Positions 53,701 to 63,485 of a stretch of DNA of 64,000 bases are shown one piece after another. The notes under the pieces are model-generated. The model was not told where the DNA came from. It saw nothing but the letters and a program-made list of their open reading frames with translations, and made no database searches. Numbering within the stretch: position 1 is the first letter of the stretch; every line of letters begins with the position of its first letter. This DNA is from Sorex araneus (taxonomy: Eukaryota; Chordata; Mammalia; Eulipotyphla; Soricidae). Location: NCBI RefSeq assembly GCF_027595985.1, contig NC_073306.1, positions 194,958,000 to 195,021,999 of the forward strand. The letters run 5' to 3'. The position numbers and the translations under genes were made by a program.

Positions 53701-56700
53701 AGGGATTAATCCTGGCTCTGCACTCAGGAATTACTCCTGGCGGTGCTCAGGGGACCATATGGGATGCTGGGAATCGAACCAGGGTTGGCCGCGTGCAAGG
53801 CAACCGCCCCACCCGCTGTGCTATCGCTCCAACCCCTTTAGTGTAAAGAGTTTAACCCATGACTTCATGCAAGCAAGGTGATCCTCAACCATTGAGCCAT
53901 ATCCCGAGTCACTTATTACTATTTCCTATAAGAAGTTGGCCAGGATTCAATCCAGTCAGATTATTAAACAAATCGATCCTGGCACCACACGGTTCCCCAA
54001 GTGTCACTGGTGCAGCCTGGAGGCCTCCAGTACCGCCGATGGTCTGAGTATCGCTGGCGCCCCAAGGCGTGAGCAGCGCTGCATCCTCGGGCTCACACTG
54101 AGCCTCCAGCACAGTTGGCCAAAAACCACTGGTGAGGCTCACATGGGGCCCCTGGACCCCCGAGCCCTACTGGAAGTGCCCCCCCACACCATAGGAAAAG
54201 GTTTTCTGACGGCCTTGAAGATAGCTCAAAGGGCTGAACACATGCTTTGCATGCAGGAACCCTGGGTTTGATCCCTGACGTTGCGTCATCCCCACCACTG
54301 CCAGTGGAGACTCTTGGGGACCGAACTGGAAGTAGCCTCCAAGAGGTTTGCTGGATGTGACCAAAAGCAAACAAAGTATGTTATTTTTACACACCCCACC
54401 CCTCCCCAAGCACCTCCAGGTGTAACCCTGGTGATTCCCCAACATTGAACCACGCAGCTATTTGGCAAATGTGGCTGGAAGTGACACTGGGGCCCCTTAA
54501 GCACTTCAGGGGAGCCCTAAATTCCCCCAAAAGAATTCTTTTATTTATTTTTTTTCTTTTTGGGTCACGCCTGGCGACGCACAGGGGTTACTCCTGGCTT
54601 TGCACTCAGGAATTACCCCTGGCGGTGCTCAAAGGACCATATGGGATGCTGGGATTCGAACCCGGGTTGGCCATGTGTAAGGCAAACGCCCTACCCGCTG
54701 TGCTATTGCTCCAGCCCCAAAAGAATTCTTTTTAACAGAACATATGCAGATATAAAGGGTTACAAATTTTCAACAGCACTTTGAAAATATTGTGAGGTAC
54801 AAGTATTATTTAATGTGGAGGAAAATAATAAATAACTATAAAATAAATATGATAACTATGAAAACAACTTTACTAACGCTCTTAAAAATTCGTCACCAGG
54901 GGGTCTGGGGCGATAGTCCAGTGGGTAGGGCGTTTGCCTTGCAGGAGGGCGACCCTGGTTCGATTCCCAGCGTCCCATATGGTCCACCTAGCAGAGCCAG
55001 GAGTAACCCCTGTACATCGCTGGGTGTGACCCCAAAAAAGCAATTAAAAAAAATTCATCACCCAAGACTTGTACAATATAGTTTTAGAGATAGTGGAAAT
55101 ATGTCACATATGATAAAATGCCATTATGCTATTTGGAAAACAAAGACTACTTTCACCTTCTTTTAAAAAAGCCTCAACTCTCTTTAATCAAAAATTGAAC
55201 AAGGGTTAGTATTTCAAAGAACACACAAAAAATATTTATTATTATCTGGATTTAGTTCAGTTAAGAGATATTTAATTAATAATGATTTTATTTATTCTAA
55301 TTAAGATAATGATTTCAGGTATATTTTTATTTCTATGATTTTGTGATATTAAAATCTTTTAGATAAATGATCTAAATAATTTCTTGTCATCAAGTCCAAA
55401 CAAAAAAACCAGCAACAACAAAGATTTAGTGCATGATTTCAAATCCTAACGGCTAAGTAATCAGGATAGACATCATTATAACTGGGTGTCTAATTATTCC
55501 AGAGATGATCCCAGAGCAGAGAGGACCTAATTGAAGTATTTCCATCCTAATGGTAACAGCAATTACAAAAACATTTTAAGCTCATTGTTATTGTACTTAT
55601 AATTGTTTGAAGTACTGTATAATGCATTATTGTCCCATTTTCCGTAACTACTTAATAACTTCTGATAAAAGTCTATGGAATTGGAGATGAAATGTTATGA
55701 AGTCAGTTCAAGAAAATGATTTCCTTTTTTAATGTTTTGAAAAGAGTAAGATGACTTAAATGGTGTCCTCTATCCTACTGCTGAACTCATGACTTTTTAA
55801 TGCTTTTCACCAAAAAAAAAAAAATACAGATAGACTTGTAATGTTTGACTAAAATTACAGATTGAATTGAGGACAGGAGTTGATTACTAAGTTTTAAATA
55901 CAAAATGTCCATATTTCAGTACGGCATATAATTTAGTTCCACGCTAGCAACTAAAGGAAAATATAGCACTGGTATTATTGCTTTAAAACATTAGATAGCC
56001 TAATACACTTACCAGAAATATACAGATACATTTATCAAGACTTAAATAGAATCTTTATATTCCCTCTGACTGCCAGGAAGTATTTTTTCCTAATTTATCT
56101 GTTAAAACAGATTGTGCTTTACTTTATTCCAAAAGTACCTAAGAGATAGTAGGTGTACCACAAGTATTGATTACACTTTTATTTAATTCCATTCAAACAA
56201 TAAGAAAAATAGAGATGAAGAGAGAGTACAACTGGTAGGTCACTTGCCTTTGGACATAGCAGTCCAGATTTAAACCATGGCATTACATATGATCACCTAA
56301 ACACAGCCAAGAGTAATCCCTGAGCACAGAGCCAGGAGTAAGCTCTGACCACATTTGGGTGTGGTCCATGAACAAGAGAGGGAAGGCAGAAAGGAAGGGA
56401 GGGAGGGAAGGAGGGAGAGGAGAAGGAAGGGAGGGAGAGAAGGAATGGTCACATACTGGATTAAGAACATAATAAGTTTACTAAAATGCAATTAGAATTA
56501 GATCACATACAATTAGAATAAGATATTCATTAGGAATTGTAAGTATGGATTAGATTACCTAGTTTTCCCTTCCATATTCTTGCATGTGAGTTTAGGTAAG
56601 TTGGAACAACTCTCTAAATCTAAATGGGACCAACAATATACCAGAAATAGTAACAGTACTTATCTTCAAGTGATTATTGTAAGAATTATGTACAATAATG

Positions 56701-58393
56701 CATGTAAAGTGCTTAGCATAATGCCTAGAACATACATAATATGTGCTAAGTAAGCTATAACTCTTTTCTATTTGTAGATATATAGATGTTTTATGTTTAC
56801 AGGTATGTAAAAATGTTAGTAAGCATATTTATCTATATATTAATATACAGTTAATGTTTAATATTATATCCTAAATAGTATTAAAAATTCATTATCCTTA
56901 ATCTAAATGAGTATAAAATATGTTGAATGGCTTCTTAATTACATAACTCTAAATTACGTATCTTGTTTTGTCTTAAAAAACAGTAAGTTCTGTGTTAAAA
57001 AACAATCTATCCATATTTTACCTCTTTTTAGTGGAGTAAATAGTCTTATTTTGGAAATAGAAGAGAAGAGAGAGGGAGAAAAGAGGGTCCCATAAAGTAA
57101 AACATGACCCCAAGTAGGGATGTACAGGCAATTCTGCACCTTGCTTTTAGCTCATGTTCTCTCCTATCTAGACAAAAATTATTAGTATGCGCTGCTGTAT
57201 GTATAATGCATGTCTTTTCATGTAGTTAATTGAAAGGCCAATAACAAAAATAACCAAAGTTCAAGGAAGTTATAAGCAATTTAAACAATGTTAAACATTG
57301 TCTAAGAGTCGTAAAATGGGACCGGAAAGATAGCAGCACAGTGGGTAGTCTGTTTGCCTTGGATATGGCCAACCCAAGATCAATCCCTAGCACCCCATAT
57401 GGTCCCCAGAGTCTGCCAGGAGTAATCCCTGAGCACAGAGCCAGGAATAAGCCCTGAGCACTGCCGGGTGTGATCCAAAAAACAAACAAACAAAAAAAAG
57501 AAAAATGAGTCATAATTCAGGTATCATGTATTCTGGAAGATTTTAAAATTAACACCAGAGATCGGACTGATAGTTCAGTGAGTAGGGCTGCTGCCTTGCA
57601 CGCAGCCAACCCAATTCTGATCCCTGATGCCCCATCCCTGAGCCCTACCAGGAGTGATCTCTCAGCACAGGAATAAGCCCAAAGCACCACCAACTGTGCT
57701 CCCCACACCAATAATAACAATAATAATAATAATAATAAACCTTTTTAAAAATCCTAACAGCAGTCACTCTGGAGAATAAAAGCACAATATTGGGGCTAGA
57801 GCAATAGTACAGTTCATTTGCTGGCACATGAACTACCCAGATTCCATCCCCAACATCCCATGTAGTTCCCTGAGCACTGCCAGAGGTGATTCCTGAGAGC
57901 AGAGGCAGGAGTAACCCCCGAGCATCATCAGGTGGACTCAAAAAGCAAAAAATAATAATAATAAAATAAAAGCACAATATTTCTTTTATTATAGTAAAAA
58001 TTGCCTCACTTCCTTAGAATATTAATTTAAGAGCCTCAAGAATATTAGTTATGTTAAAGATTCAATGTGAATCTTCATATAAGTATAGCTATCTAGATTC
58101 ATCCAGATGTGCCTACTTTCTTATTCTCAAAGTTGCAATAGGAAAATAAAAGAGAAAAAATAATAACTACATTGAATTTTATTCTGTGTAAATATCATTG
58201 CCCATATAAAGGACAGAAAAATTATCCAGATAACTGACCCAGGAAAGCACAAACATAAATGTTTAAATCTGAAACACAGATCTATTAGATTTTTTCTTTT
58301 ATCTAAATTCATTTCAAAATACCACATACCTGTCGCAAGAACAGCCTTAGAAAAAATGGCCAAGACACCCCAGAAAAGCAAATAGCTCTTCAT
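47520..58393 (-). CDS. JCHAIN: Immunoglobulin J chain, spliced from four exons
   Basis: The J chain is a small secreted protein of plasma cells. It bridges pentameric IgM and dimeric IgA and allows binding to the polymeric Ig receptor for transport to mucosa and milk. The coding parts on the - strand are 58393-58330, 52770-52644, 48634-48554 and 47748-47520. Phases match the known four-exon gene, and the joined product is 166 residues against 159 in human. All eight family cysteines are present: 36, 38, 92, 95, 115, 121, 129 and 154. Cys38 and Cys92 correspond to those that bond to Ig heavy chains. The single Asn-Ile-Thr glycosylation site is at Asn72. Two differences stand out: three residues are missing between Cys115 and Cys121, and the C-terminus runs nine residues past the usual end. 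The gene converges on ENAM. Confidence 0.96.
47859..47934. repeat. Three-unit minisatellite (25-26 bp)
   Basis: AGTAGTGAAGAACCCAGTGG, AGTAGTGAAGAACCTAATGC and AATGGTGAAGAACTCAATGT start three adjacent units. In JCHAIN intron 3. Confidence 0.88.
48211..48367 (-). repeat. tRNA SINE, diverged
   Basis: Reversed copy with TTGGGGCCACATCGGGCTGT and CTCAGGGATTACTCCTGGC. In JCHAIN intron 3, in the direction of transcription. Confidence 0.78.
48554..48634 (-). CDS. JCHAIN: JCHAIN exon 3
   Basis: 81 bases between CTTTTTTTCAG and GTAAGA, encoding PVGNRENITDPTSPMRTEF then VYHLAD. Asn72-Ile-Thr keeps the single N-glycosylation site, with Thr in place of the Ser in human. Confidence 0.95.
48793..48958 (-). 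repeat. tRNA SINE, diverged
   Basis: Reversed copy: GGGACCATATGTGATGCTGG, CCACTGTGCAGTCTCTCCAG. In JCHAIN intron 2. Confidence 0.78.
49145..49286 (+). repeat. tRNA SINE, short copy
   Basis: AGTTCAGCAGGTAGGGTAGG head, CCCAGCATCCCATATGGGCC body, lacking its poly(A). The long-family SINE at 49287 directly follows. Confidence 0.75.
49287..49528 (+). repeat. tRNA SINE, long RTE-tailed family
   Basis: Near-complete: CGCACAGCGGTTGGGCATTC, CGAGTTCGATTCCTCCGCG, GAGAGCCCGGCAAGCTACC, tail CAAATCGATGAGCAACGGG and (GACAGT)3. In JCHAIN intron 2. Confidence 0.93.
49583..49745 (+). repeat. tRNA SINE, diverged
   Basis: GAGAGATGGCGCAAAAGTC head and CCAGGAGTGACCCCAAAGC body. Confidence 0.65.
49766..49940 (+). 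repeat. tRNA SINE, poly(A) family
   Basis: GAGCCAGAGCGATAGTACAG head, body to TCACCCCCAAAAG and A9. The B box is damaged (TCATATTCCATCC). Confidence 0.85.
49962..50205 (-). repeat. tRNA SINE, long RTE-tailed family
   Basis: Reversed complete copy. The + strand starts ACTATCACTGTCACTGTCAT. In JCHAIN intron 2, facing the copy at 49287. Confidence 0.93.
50859..51098 (-). repeat. tRNA SINE, poly(A) family, with 12-bp TSD
   Basis: Reversed copy with an unusually long T/G-rich tail (50859-50935). Flanked by TAAAACAATGTT at 50847-50858 and 51099-51110. Confidence 0.92.
51264..51385 (-). repeat. tRNA SINE, old fragment
   Basis: GGAGGCCACAAAGAG, GAGGACCATATGTGGCC and GTATTATCTCTGCAGCCCC remain. Confidence 0.55.
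51725..51896 (-). repeat. tRNA SINE, poly(A) family, with 14-bp TSD
   Basis: Reversed near-consensus copy flanked by AGGAATTTCATTCT at 51711-51724 and 51897-51910. In JCHAIN intron 2, sense to that transcript. Confidence 0.95.
51946..52119 (+). repeat. tRNA SINE, poly(A) family, with 12-bp TSD
   Basis: Complete copy flanked by AAGAATTTCATA at 51934-51945 and 52120-52131. It faces the copy at 51725 at a distance of 49 bases. Confidence 0.95.
52644..52770 (-). CDS. JCHAIN: JCHAIN exon 2
   Basis: The acceptor TTTTTCAAG is followed by 127 bases encoding the mature N-terminus and the first strands, including ADNKCQCTRITSRII and EEDIVERNIRIV. Cys36 and Cys38 are present. The donor is GTATGT in phase 2. 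The AAG acceptor is less common than CAG but acceptable. Confidence 0.95.
53432..53608 (-). repeat. tRNA SINE, poly(A) family
   Basis: Reversed copy after a T20 run; GGTCACACCCAGGGATGCAC and GAACCGGGTCGGCCCGTGC. In JCHAIN intron 1. Confidence 0.9.
53640..53834 (-). repeat. tRNA SINE, poly(A) family, with 16-bp TSD
   Basis: Reversed near-consensus copy flanked by CCTTTAGTGTAAAGAG at 53624-53639 and 53835-53850, identical. Confidence 0.95.
54206..54378 (+). repeat. tRNA SINE, variant subfamily
   Basis: AAGATAGCTCAAAGGGCTGA head and GGGTTTGATCCCTGACG B-box region. Its body differs from the main family. GC-rich sequence from 53970 to 54200 and its continuation to 54530 may belong to related older repeats. 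Confidence 0.6.
54543..54714 (-). repeat. tRNA SINE, poly(A) family, with TSD of about 18 bp
   Basis: Reversed copy flanked by CCCCAAAAGAATTCTTTT at 54525-54542 and 54715-54732. Confidence 0.95.
54898..55048 (+). repeat. tRNA SINE with internal deletion, with 14-bp TSD
   Basis: GTCCACCTAGCAGAGCCAGG shows that about 28 bases of the body, around the CCAGGAGTAATTC block, are absent. Flanked by AAAAATTCGTCACC (54884-54897) and AAAAATTCATCACC (55049-55062). Confidence 0.92.
56210..56372 (+). repeat. tRNA SINE, diverged
   Basis: GAGAGAGTACAACTGGTAGG head, GAGTAATCCCTGAGCACAG body, in JCHAIN intron 1. The tail has become the purine repeat that follows. Confidence 0.75.
56373..56447 (+). repeat. 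(GGAA)n/(GGGA)n purine microsatellite
   Basis: GGAAGGGAGGGAGGGAAGG and similar purine-only units directly after a SINE. Confidence 0.93.
56585..56765 (+). repeat. MIR
   Basis: GTTGGAACAACTCTCTAAAT, GTAAAGTGCTTAGCATAATG and CATAATATGTGCTAAGTAAG fit the MIR core and 3' end. In JCHAIN intron 1. Confidence 0.75.
57319..57500 (+). repeat. tRNA SINE, poly(A) family
   Basis: GATAGCAGCACAGTGGGTAG (with a duplicated GCA), body CACCCCATATGGTCCCC, tail AACAAACAAACAAAAAAAAG. Confidence 0.88.
57560..57738 (+). repeat. tRNA SINE with (AAT)n tail
   Basis: GACTGATAGTTCAGTGAGTA head, CAGGAGTGATCTCTCAGC body. The tail is an AATAATAAT microsatellite (57709-57738). Confidence 0.8.
57792..57964 (+). repeat. 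tRNA SINE, poly(A) family, with perfect 17-bp TSD
   Basis: Flanked by AATAAAAGCACAATATT at 57775-57791 and 57965-57981, identical. The head has a short deletion after TAGTACAG. Confidence 0.94.
58330..58393 (-). CDS. JCHAIN: JCHAIN exon 1 (signal peptide)
   Basis: ATG at 58393-58391 starts MKSYLLFWGVLAIFSKAVLAT, which matches the J-chain signal peptide closely. It ends in phase 1 at a GTATGT donor. Signal cleavage is expected around residues 20-22. Confidence 0.96.
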
Positions 58394-58424
58394 CTTGACT
58401 TCGCTTCTTTTGAAAAACTCAAGC

Positions 58425-58500
58425 TAAGAAGTCAGTGTTAAGGTGAGTGGTCTATAAGGGGTGTGCAAATGATGCTGCTTCTGCTTTCTTAAAATAACAC
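58425..58500 (-). promoter_or_regulatory. JCHAIN: JCHAIN core promoter candidate
   Basis: Read on the - strand towards the gene there are: an A/T-rich MEF2-like TTATTTTAAG (58498-58488), a purine run AAAGCAGAAGCAGC (58487-58474), an octamer-like ATTTGCAC (58470-58463; consensus ATTTGCAT) and a TATA-like CTTATAGA (58458-58451). The ATG lies 58 bases further on. The mouse J-chain promoter is known to use B-MEF2 and a non-canonical PU.1 site with a GCAGAAGC-type core, so these blocks are good candidates. The assignments are by motif resemblance only. Confidence 0.55.
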
Positions 58501-59210
58501 ATCAGGCGGCTAACAAACTAAGAAACGATCAGACTGCGGTTGAGGTCTGAAATTTAAATGCTACACTGAAAAGAAGTGTAGCATTTCTGGTTTTTATCCA
58601 AAAGCATTCCACAGGAGTAAAGCTTTGGTGAAATTATCTTTTTAGTTTACATTTCCGCTACACAATTAATCCAGTGTAAATAGGTGTTCTCAACTTTATT
58701 ACCTGAATAGATTCATTATCAGTTATCAAATTAAGTATCTCACATGTATTGTGCCTGGAACAGTAAATGAAGAAAAGAGAAGGGAAAGAACAAATTAAAG
58801 ATCTTACTGCCTGATTATACTTTATGCAACTTCCCTCCTTATCATTTTTATTATCCAGAAAAGGATTTTATTTAAGAGAATAAAAGAGAAAATGGCAGAA
58901 GCTTTTCAAGTCATGAGAGGATGTTTCCTAGGCAGAATTCCCTTATGTAAGTTTTTCTTCTAGATTTAATCACTATAGGATTTAAATATATGTACTACAT
59001 ATGACATATGCAATTATACATAATCTGATTGCTTTAAATTATGCCATATACTCAAATATGTAATTAGAATTAGGTGCAAGTAGATATTAGATGTACCTGT
59101 TGTCACATTTTAATTTGATGACAATAAGGCAGACTGTTTTTTTTTTCAGTTAGTAACATCTTCCAGAATTAAAACCCATAAAATTATTTCCTTAAAAAAT
59201 GTTTCAATAG

Positions 59211-59385
59211 GGGCTGGAGTGATAGCACAGCGGGTAGGGCATTTGCCTTGCACGCAGCGGACCCAGGTTCGAATCCCAGCATCCCATATGGTCCCCTAGC
59301 ACCGCCAGGGGTAATTCCTGAATGCATGAGCCAGGAATTACCCCTGTGCATTTCCGGGTGTGACCCCCCCCAAAAAAAAAGCAAG
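59211..59385 (+). repeat. tRNA SINE, poly(A) family, with perfect 17-bp TSD
   Basis: Near-consensus copy with A box TAGCACAGCGG and B box GGTTCGAATCC. Flanked by AAAAAATGTTTCAATAG at 59194-59210 and 59386-59402. About 0.8 kb upstream of the JCHAIN start codon. Confidence 0.96.
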
Positions 59386-60421
59386 AAAAAATGTTTCAAT
59401 AGAAGCATAAATTGCTGCGGAATTTCTTGCAATTTTTTTCAATAATGAGGGTCAGATTTTTTAAAAATGAGAGAAAACACCCAACATGAAAGAATTTTCT
59501 AAGTAGATAGAATTAGTTATAACAACATGTCGGTCATGTTTATATGCAACAACATCAAATCTATGGTACTTTGGTTCTCCATTCTCAATTTTAGTCTCCT
59601 AGAATTTTAAGAAAAATATCTCAGAACCGTAAGCAAACATTGATCTTTACTTAAAAAATAAGCAGCTGGTTTTATAGCTAACAGTGAGAAGAAAAAAGAA
59701 TGAACAAGCTAGCAAATAATTTGTACTCCCTTAATCAATATGTATTGATTGTCTAGCAGGAGCAAAGTACCAGGCACTAGAACAAATGTTACTATACTAC
59801 CAAACTTTACTCTCATTTTAACCTGTGTCACAGGTCTTGGAAAGGACTTCTGTTAAGAAAAATGTACTGGATTCACCTGAACATATATATCTTTTGGAAA
59901 GTAGAAAACAACCGAAAGCAGGGTATTTTAGTGTGTGGTCAGGAGGTCAAAACAATTAACAACTACTTTAAAAGCACCTCATACCTCATGGTTTCTAAGC
60001 AACCAATTCAAATTATCACTCTAAAAAAGGAATAATCAGAAGCTAGCTGTTGGATACTTTTTATTTAATTCATAATTTCCTTGAAAATAAACTCAAGGCT
60101 AGACTGGCCCCTTGAAAGTAAGTTGGATAAATCCTTGGGGAAAAAAATTTAAATTTCTTACACAAAGCTAATTTTTATTAAAAGCAGAATTATCTGATTT
60201 ATAATTATTAAACTAAACAAAAGTTCTAGATTTGGAGTTTCTATGATTTCAGACTCATCGTTTTGCATTTACCTAGAGCATTTACATAAGGCAACTAAAA
60301 TAACTTATTCTAATAAAAATTAGGTGTGGAGATCCAAGTGGCACATTATCACTAAATAGAGAGTCTATACCTGTAATATAGTATCAAAGAACAATGTTTT
60401 GTCAAGTGGGATTAGGAATCA

Positions 60422-60422
<1 letters not shown>

Positions 60423-60470
<48 letters not shown>
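60423..60470 (+). repeat. (TG)n microsatellite
   Basis: About 24 TG units that stand where the 5' head of a SINE should be. Confidence 0.97.
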
Positions 60471-60472
<2 letters not shown>

Positions 60473-60620
60473 GGCACTTGCCTTGCATGCAGCCAATCCT
60501 AGTTCACCTAGTTCAATCCCTAACAACAAATGTGGTTCCCCAGCCTCTCGGAACTGATCCCTGAGGGCAGAGCCAGGAGTAAGCGTGAGCAACACAGTGT
60601 GTGGCCCCAAAATAAGACAA
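60471..60620 (+). repeat. Headless tRNA SINE joined to (TG)n
   Basis: Begins AGGGCACTTGCCTTGCATGC right after the TG run; body and GTGTGGCCCCAAAATAAG end are present. An internal CACCTAGTTCA duplication sits in the B box. Confidence 0.82.
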
Positions 60621-60844
60621 AACAAAACAAAAAATATTTATTTTTTAATAGAACTTTTCTTATCTAGTCTGACTTCTATTTGGAAAATTCTCAGGATTAA
60701 GTTCATTCTCTTCACTAACATAATCTCTTGTGATCCAGCTTTCCTATCTGTCAGGCTTCATCTTCACTTCCTCTTCACTCATCAACACCCATTTGTGATC
60801 CTGGTCACACATTTAAGCTTCCTGTCCCTGATTCAGCCCACCCC

Positions 60845-60847
<3 letters not shown>

Positions 60848-60898
<51 letters not shown>
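60848..60898 (+). repeat. (CA)n microsatellite
   Basis: About 25 uninterrupted CA units. Confidence 0.97.
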
Positions 60899-60900
<2 letters not shown>

Positions 60901-60964
60901 CTATTACCTGAAATGGGCTTCCATGCCTCCCTCACTTAAATAATCACCTACCTAATGCTCTTTT

Positions 60965-61925
60965 CTTTTTAATTTTATTTTTATAAAGCTGCTCACAGTA
61001 ATTTGTTACATTCAATATTCCAACACCAGTCCCACCACCATTTCACCTTCCCACCACCATTATTTTGAATTTTCTCAACCACCACCCAAAGCTGCCCCAA
61101 TAGCAGTCCTAAATAATTTATTTTATACTGATTATGAATAATCCACTAAAAGTGATCCCAAAAAGTTTTCCTAGAAGAAAGTATGCGAAGATTGTTGCAC
61201 CTCACCCTGGAGTACACTCAGAAGTTACTCCTGGAAGTACTCAGGGGACCATATGATATGCTGGGGATCGAACCCAGGTTGACGCATGCAAGGCAAATGC
61301 CCTACCCACTGTGCTATCACTCCAGCCCCGCTAATATTTTTTTATTGAGATGGGTTGCCTTCTATGTTACATACCATTCAAGGTGGTGTGCTGCTCCTGT
61401 CCATCAGTGGTGTAGAGTATGAAATTCACATTCACGGCCACGTACTCTAGGAATTCTAAAATTTTAAATAGGTTGATACAGCTGGAGTTAAATTTTTAAC
61501 TGGATGGTGACTTTGGGGTCCATAGGCATCTCTGAAGCTTGTTGCTCTCTTCTGAGTTTTATTTGTGTGTCTCTAGATCATGGCTGTTAATGAGCTTAGA
61601 TGATGCCAGAGGGAGTTTCATGGGCATGACTGTCAGGTTGCTGATAGAACAGGGAGATGAGGGAAGGTTGTCCATTCCCAACTTCGTGAGAGCCTGGAGA
61701 TTTCAGTCACAAAACCCACATAGAGTTTTTCAGCAGATTCGCTCATGGATGAGGCTTATCCCAAGCCTGTGGAGATCATCCATGAGCATGGCAGCAATTG
61801 GTTCTGGAGGTTTTTGACTGCCTGGGCACTGTTTGGGTGGGTGGTGGGCTTATCCACCCTGTTCCAGAGTGCCCCGGATAAGACTCAGCGTGGCATGGGG
61901 TCTGGAGGCATCTCTCCCTAATACA
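60965..61925 (-). mobile_element. Family G retroelement, reversed, split by a SINE
   Basis: 60965-61185 is the reversed 3' end (CCAACACCAGTCCCACCACC). From 61400 on, CACGGCCACGTACTCTAGG and GAATTCTAAAATTTTAAAT match the complement of 5140-5190. The gap at 61190-61330 is a SINE. The 5' limit is uncertain. Confidence 0.5.
61195..61329 (-). repeat. tRNA SINE nested in family G
   Basis: Reversed copy, lacking its tail: GGGGACCATATGATATGCTG, CCACTGTGCTATCACTCCAG. Confidence 0.85.
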
Positions 61926-61939
61926 TAACTTTTTTTATG

Positions 61940-62087
61940 TTGTGATTTTGGTTTTTGGATTTGAATCCTAGCATTGCTCAGGAACTACTCCTAGTTCTAT
62001 GCTCAATAATCACTCTTGACAGGGCTTGGAAGATCATATGTGGTGCTGGGGGTTAGACCTTCATTGTCTACATGCAACTCAAGTACT
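61940..62087 (-). repeat. tRNA SINE, old copy
   Basis: Reversed, diverged: GCATTGCTCAGGAACTACTC, GATCATATGTGGTGCTGGGG. Confidence 0.65.
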
Positions 62088-62244
62088 TTTTTTTTAATTG
62101 AATCACTATGAGATAGAGTATTAAAAAGCTGTTCATGATTGGGTTTCAATCATGCAATGTTCCAACACCCATCCCTCCACCAGTGTAATTTCCCAGCATA
62201 AGTATCCCGTTTCCCTTCCATCCTCCCTCAAATCCCCCCACTCT

Positions 62245-62281
<37 letters not shown>

Positions 62282-62945
62282 GTCATTTTAGGCATTGTGA
62301 TTTGCAATGTAGATGCTGAAAGGTTATCATGTATATCCTTTTACCTACTTTCAACACTCGGTTCTTATCCAGAGTGACAGCTTCCAAGTATTGTTGTCAT
62401 CCTTTTGATCCTCTTCCATCTTAACTATCCTCCAGTCCACATACACTCATGATAATTTCTAACCATTGACCAGTCCTCCTGGCCCCTGTTTTCTCTGGCC
62501 TTGAATAATAGTCTCATACTATTTTTTTAATACCCTACAAATGAATGCAGTCATTTTATATCTGTCCCTCCCCTTCTGACTCATTTCACTCAGCATGCTA
62601 CTCTCCATGCCCATCCATTTATAGGCAAATTTCATGACTTTATTTTTTCTAACCATTGTGTAGTGTTCCATTGTGTAGATGTACCATAGTTTCTTTATCT
62701 AGTCTTCTATTCTCTGGAACTCAGGTTGTTTCCAGATTCTGGATATTGTGAATAGTGCTGCAATGAACATAGAAGTGCAGACGGCGTTTCTGCTGTGTGT
62801 TTTTGGACCCTCAAGATATATTCCCAGAAGTGGTATTGCTGGGTCAAGTGGAAGTTGTTTCTTTGTTTTTGAGGAATGTCCATATTGTTTTCCCAAAAAA
62901 AGGCTGAATCAGTTGGCATTCCCACTAGCAATGAATGACAGTCTC
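62088..62945 (-). mobile_element. L1 3' end, antisense
   Basis: Same layout as 7025-7900: poly(T), 3' UTR with a (CT)n run at 62246-62282, then the complement of the ORF2 C-terminus (LLGIYLEGPKTHSRNAVCTS is readable). Decayed and 5'-truncated. Diverged SINE-like fragments follow at 63180-63460. Confidence 0.88.
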
Positions 62946-63485
62946 TCTCTCTAAGGATTCATTTTCTATAGAGTCACTAGTGAACATAAAGATTCTCTGA
63001 CTATACTCAATCAGAAATTCTAGGTATGTGGTTTTAGAGTGTGTAATTTTGGGGTTGGGAAGAACTCCCATTAAGTACACAGGCAACCCCATGAGGAGCT
63101 ATGTCTAGCAATTCTCGACCAATCGGGCTACTTATTTAACACTAGGACCCTAGATTGTTGTTCTGAGACCATCAGGGGCAAGATGGTGGTGCTCAGGCAT
63201 CCAGGTCTACACCTGGAAATGTTGGGGGCCATAGGATACTGGGAATTGAATATTGGTTAGCTATGTACAAGACATGTGCCTCAACCCTTATATTATCTCC
63301 TTGAACCTGGAATTTATATTTTATAGGAGCCATACCCAGCAATGCTGTGGACCAAAGGAGAATGAATGGGAGGGCATGCAGCACCAGAGGTCATAGTAAA
63401 AATGGCACCTGTAAGACACATACCCCTACCACTTGAACCATATCCGTAACCTTGGAACATGTGTTTTAAAAAGCATTCCACTTGA

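Noticed and set aside
53909-54445. Several GC-rich open frames in JCHAIN intron 1
   Set aside because: They lie in old SINE-like sequence and are open on both strands. No protein similarity was recognised.
59228-59290. tRNA gene
   Set aside because: A and B boxes are perfect, but they belong to the head of a SINE repeated all over the window. No cloverleaf with a proper anticodon arm was seen.
60423-60898. CRISPR-like or Z-DNA regulatory array from the TG and CA runs
   Set aside because: They are ordinary dinucleotide microsatellites of a mammalian genome. There are no spacers.
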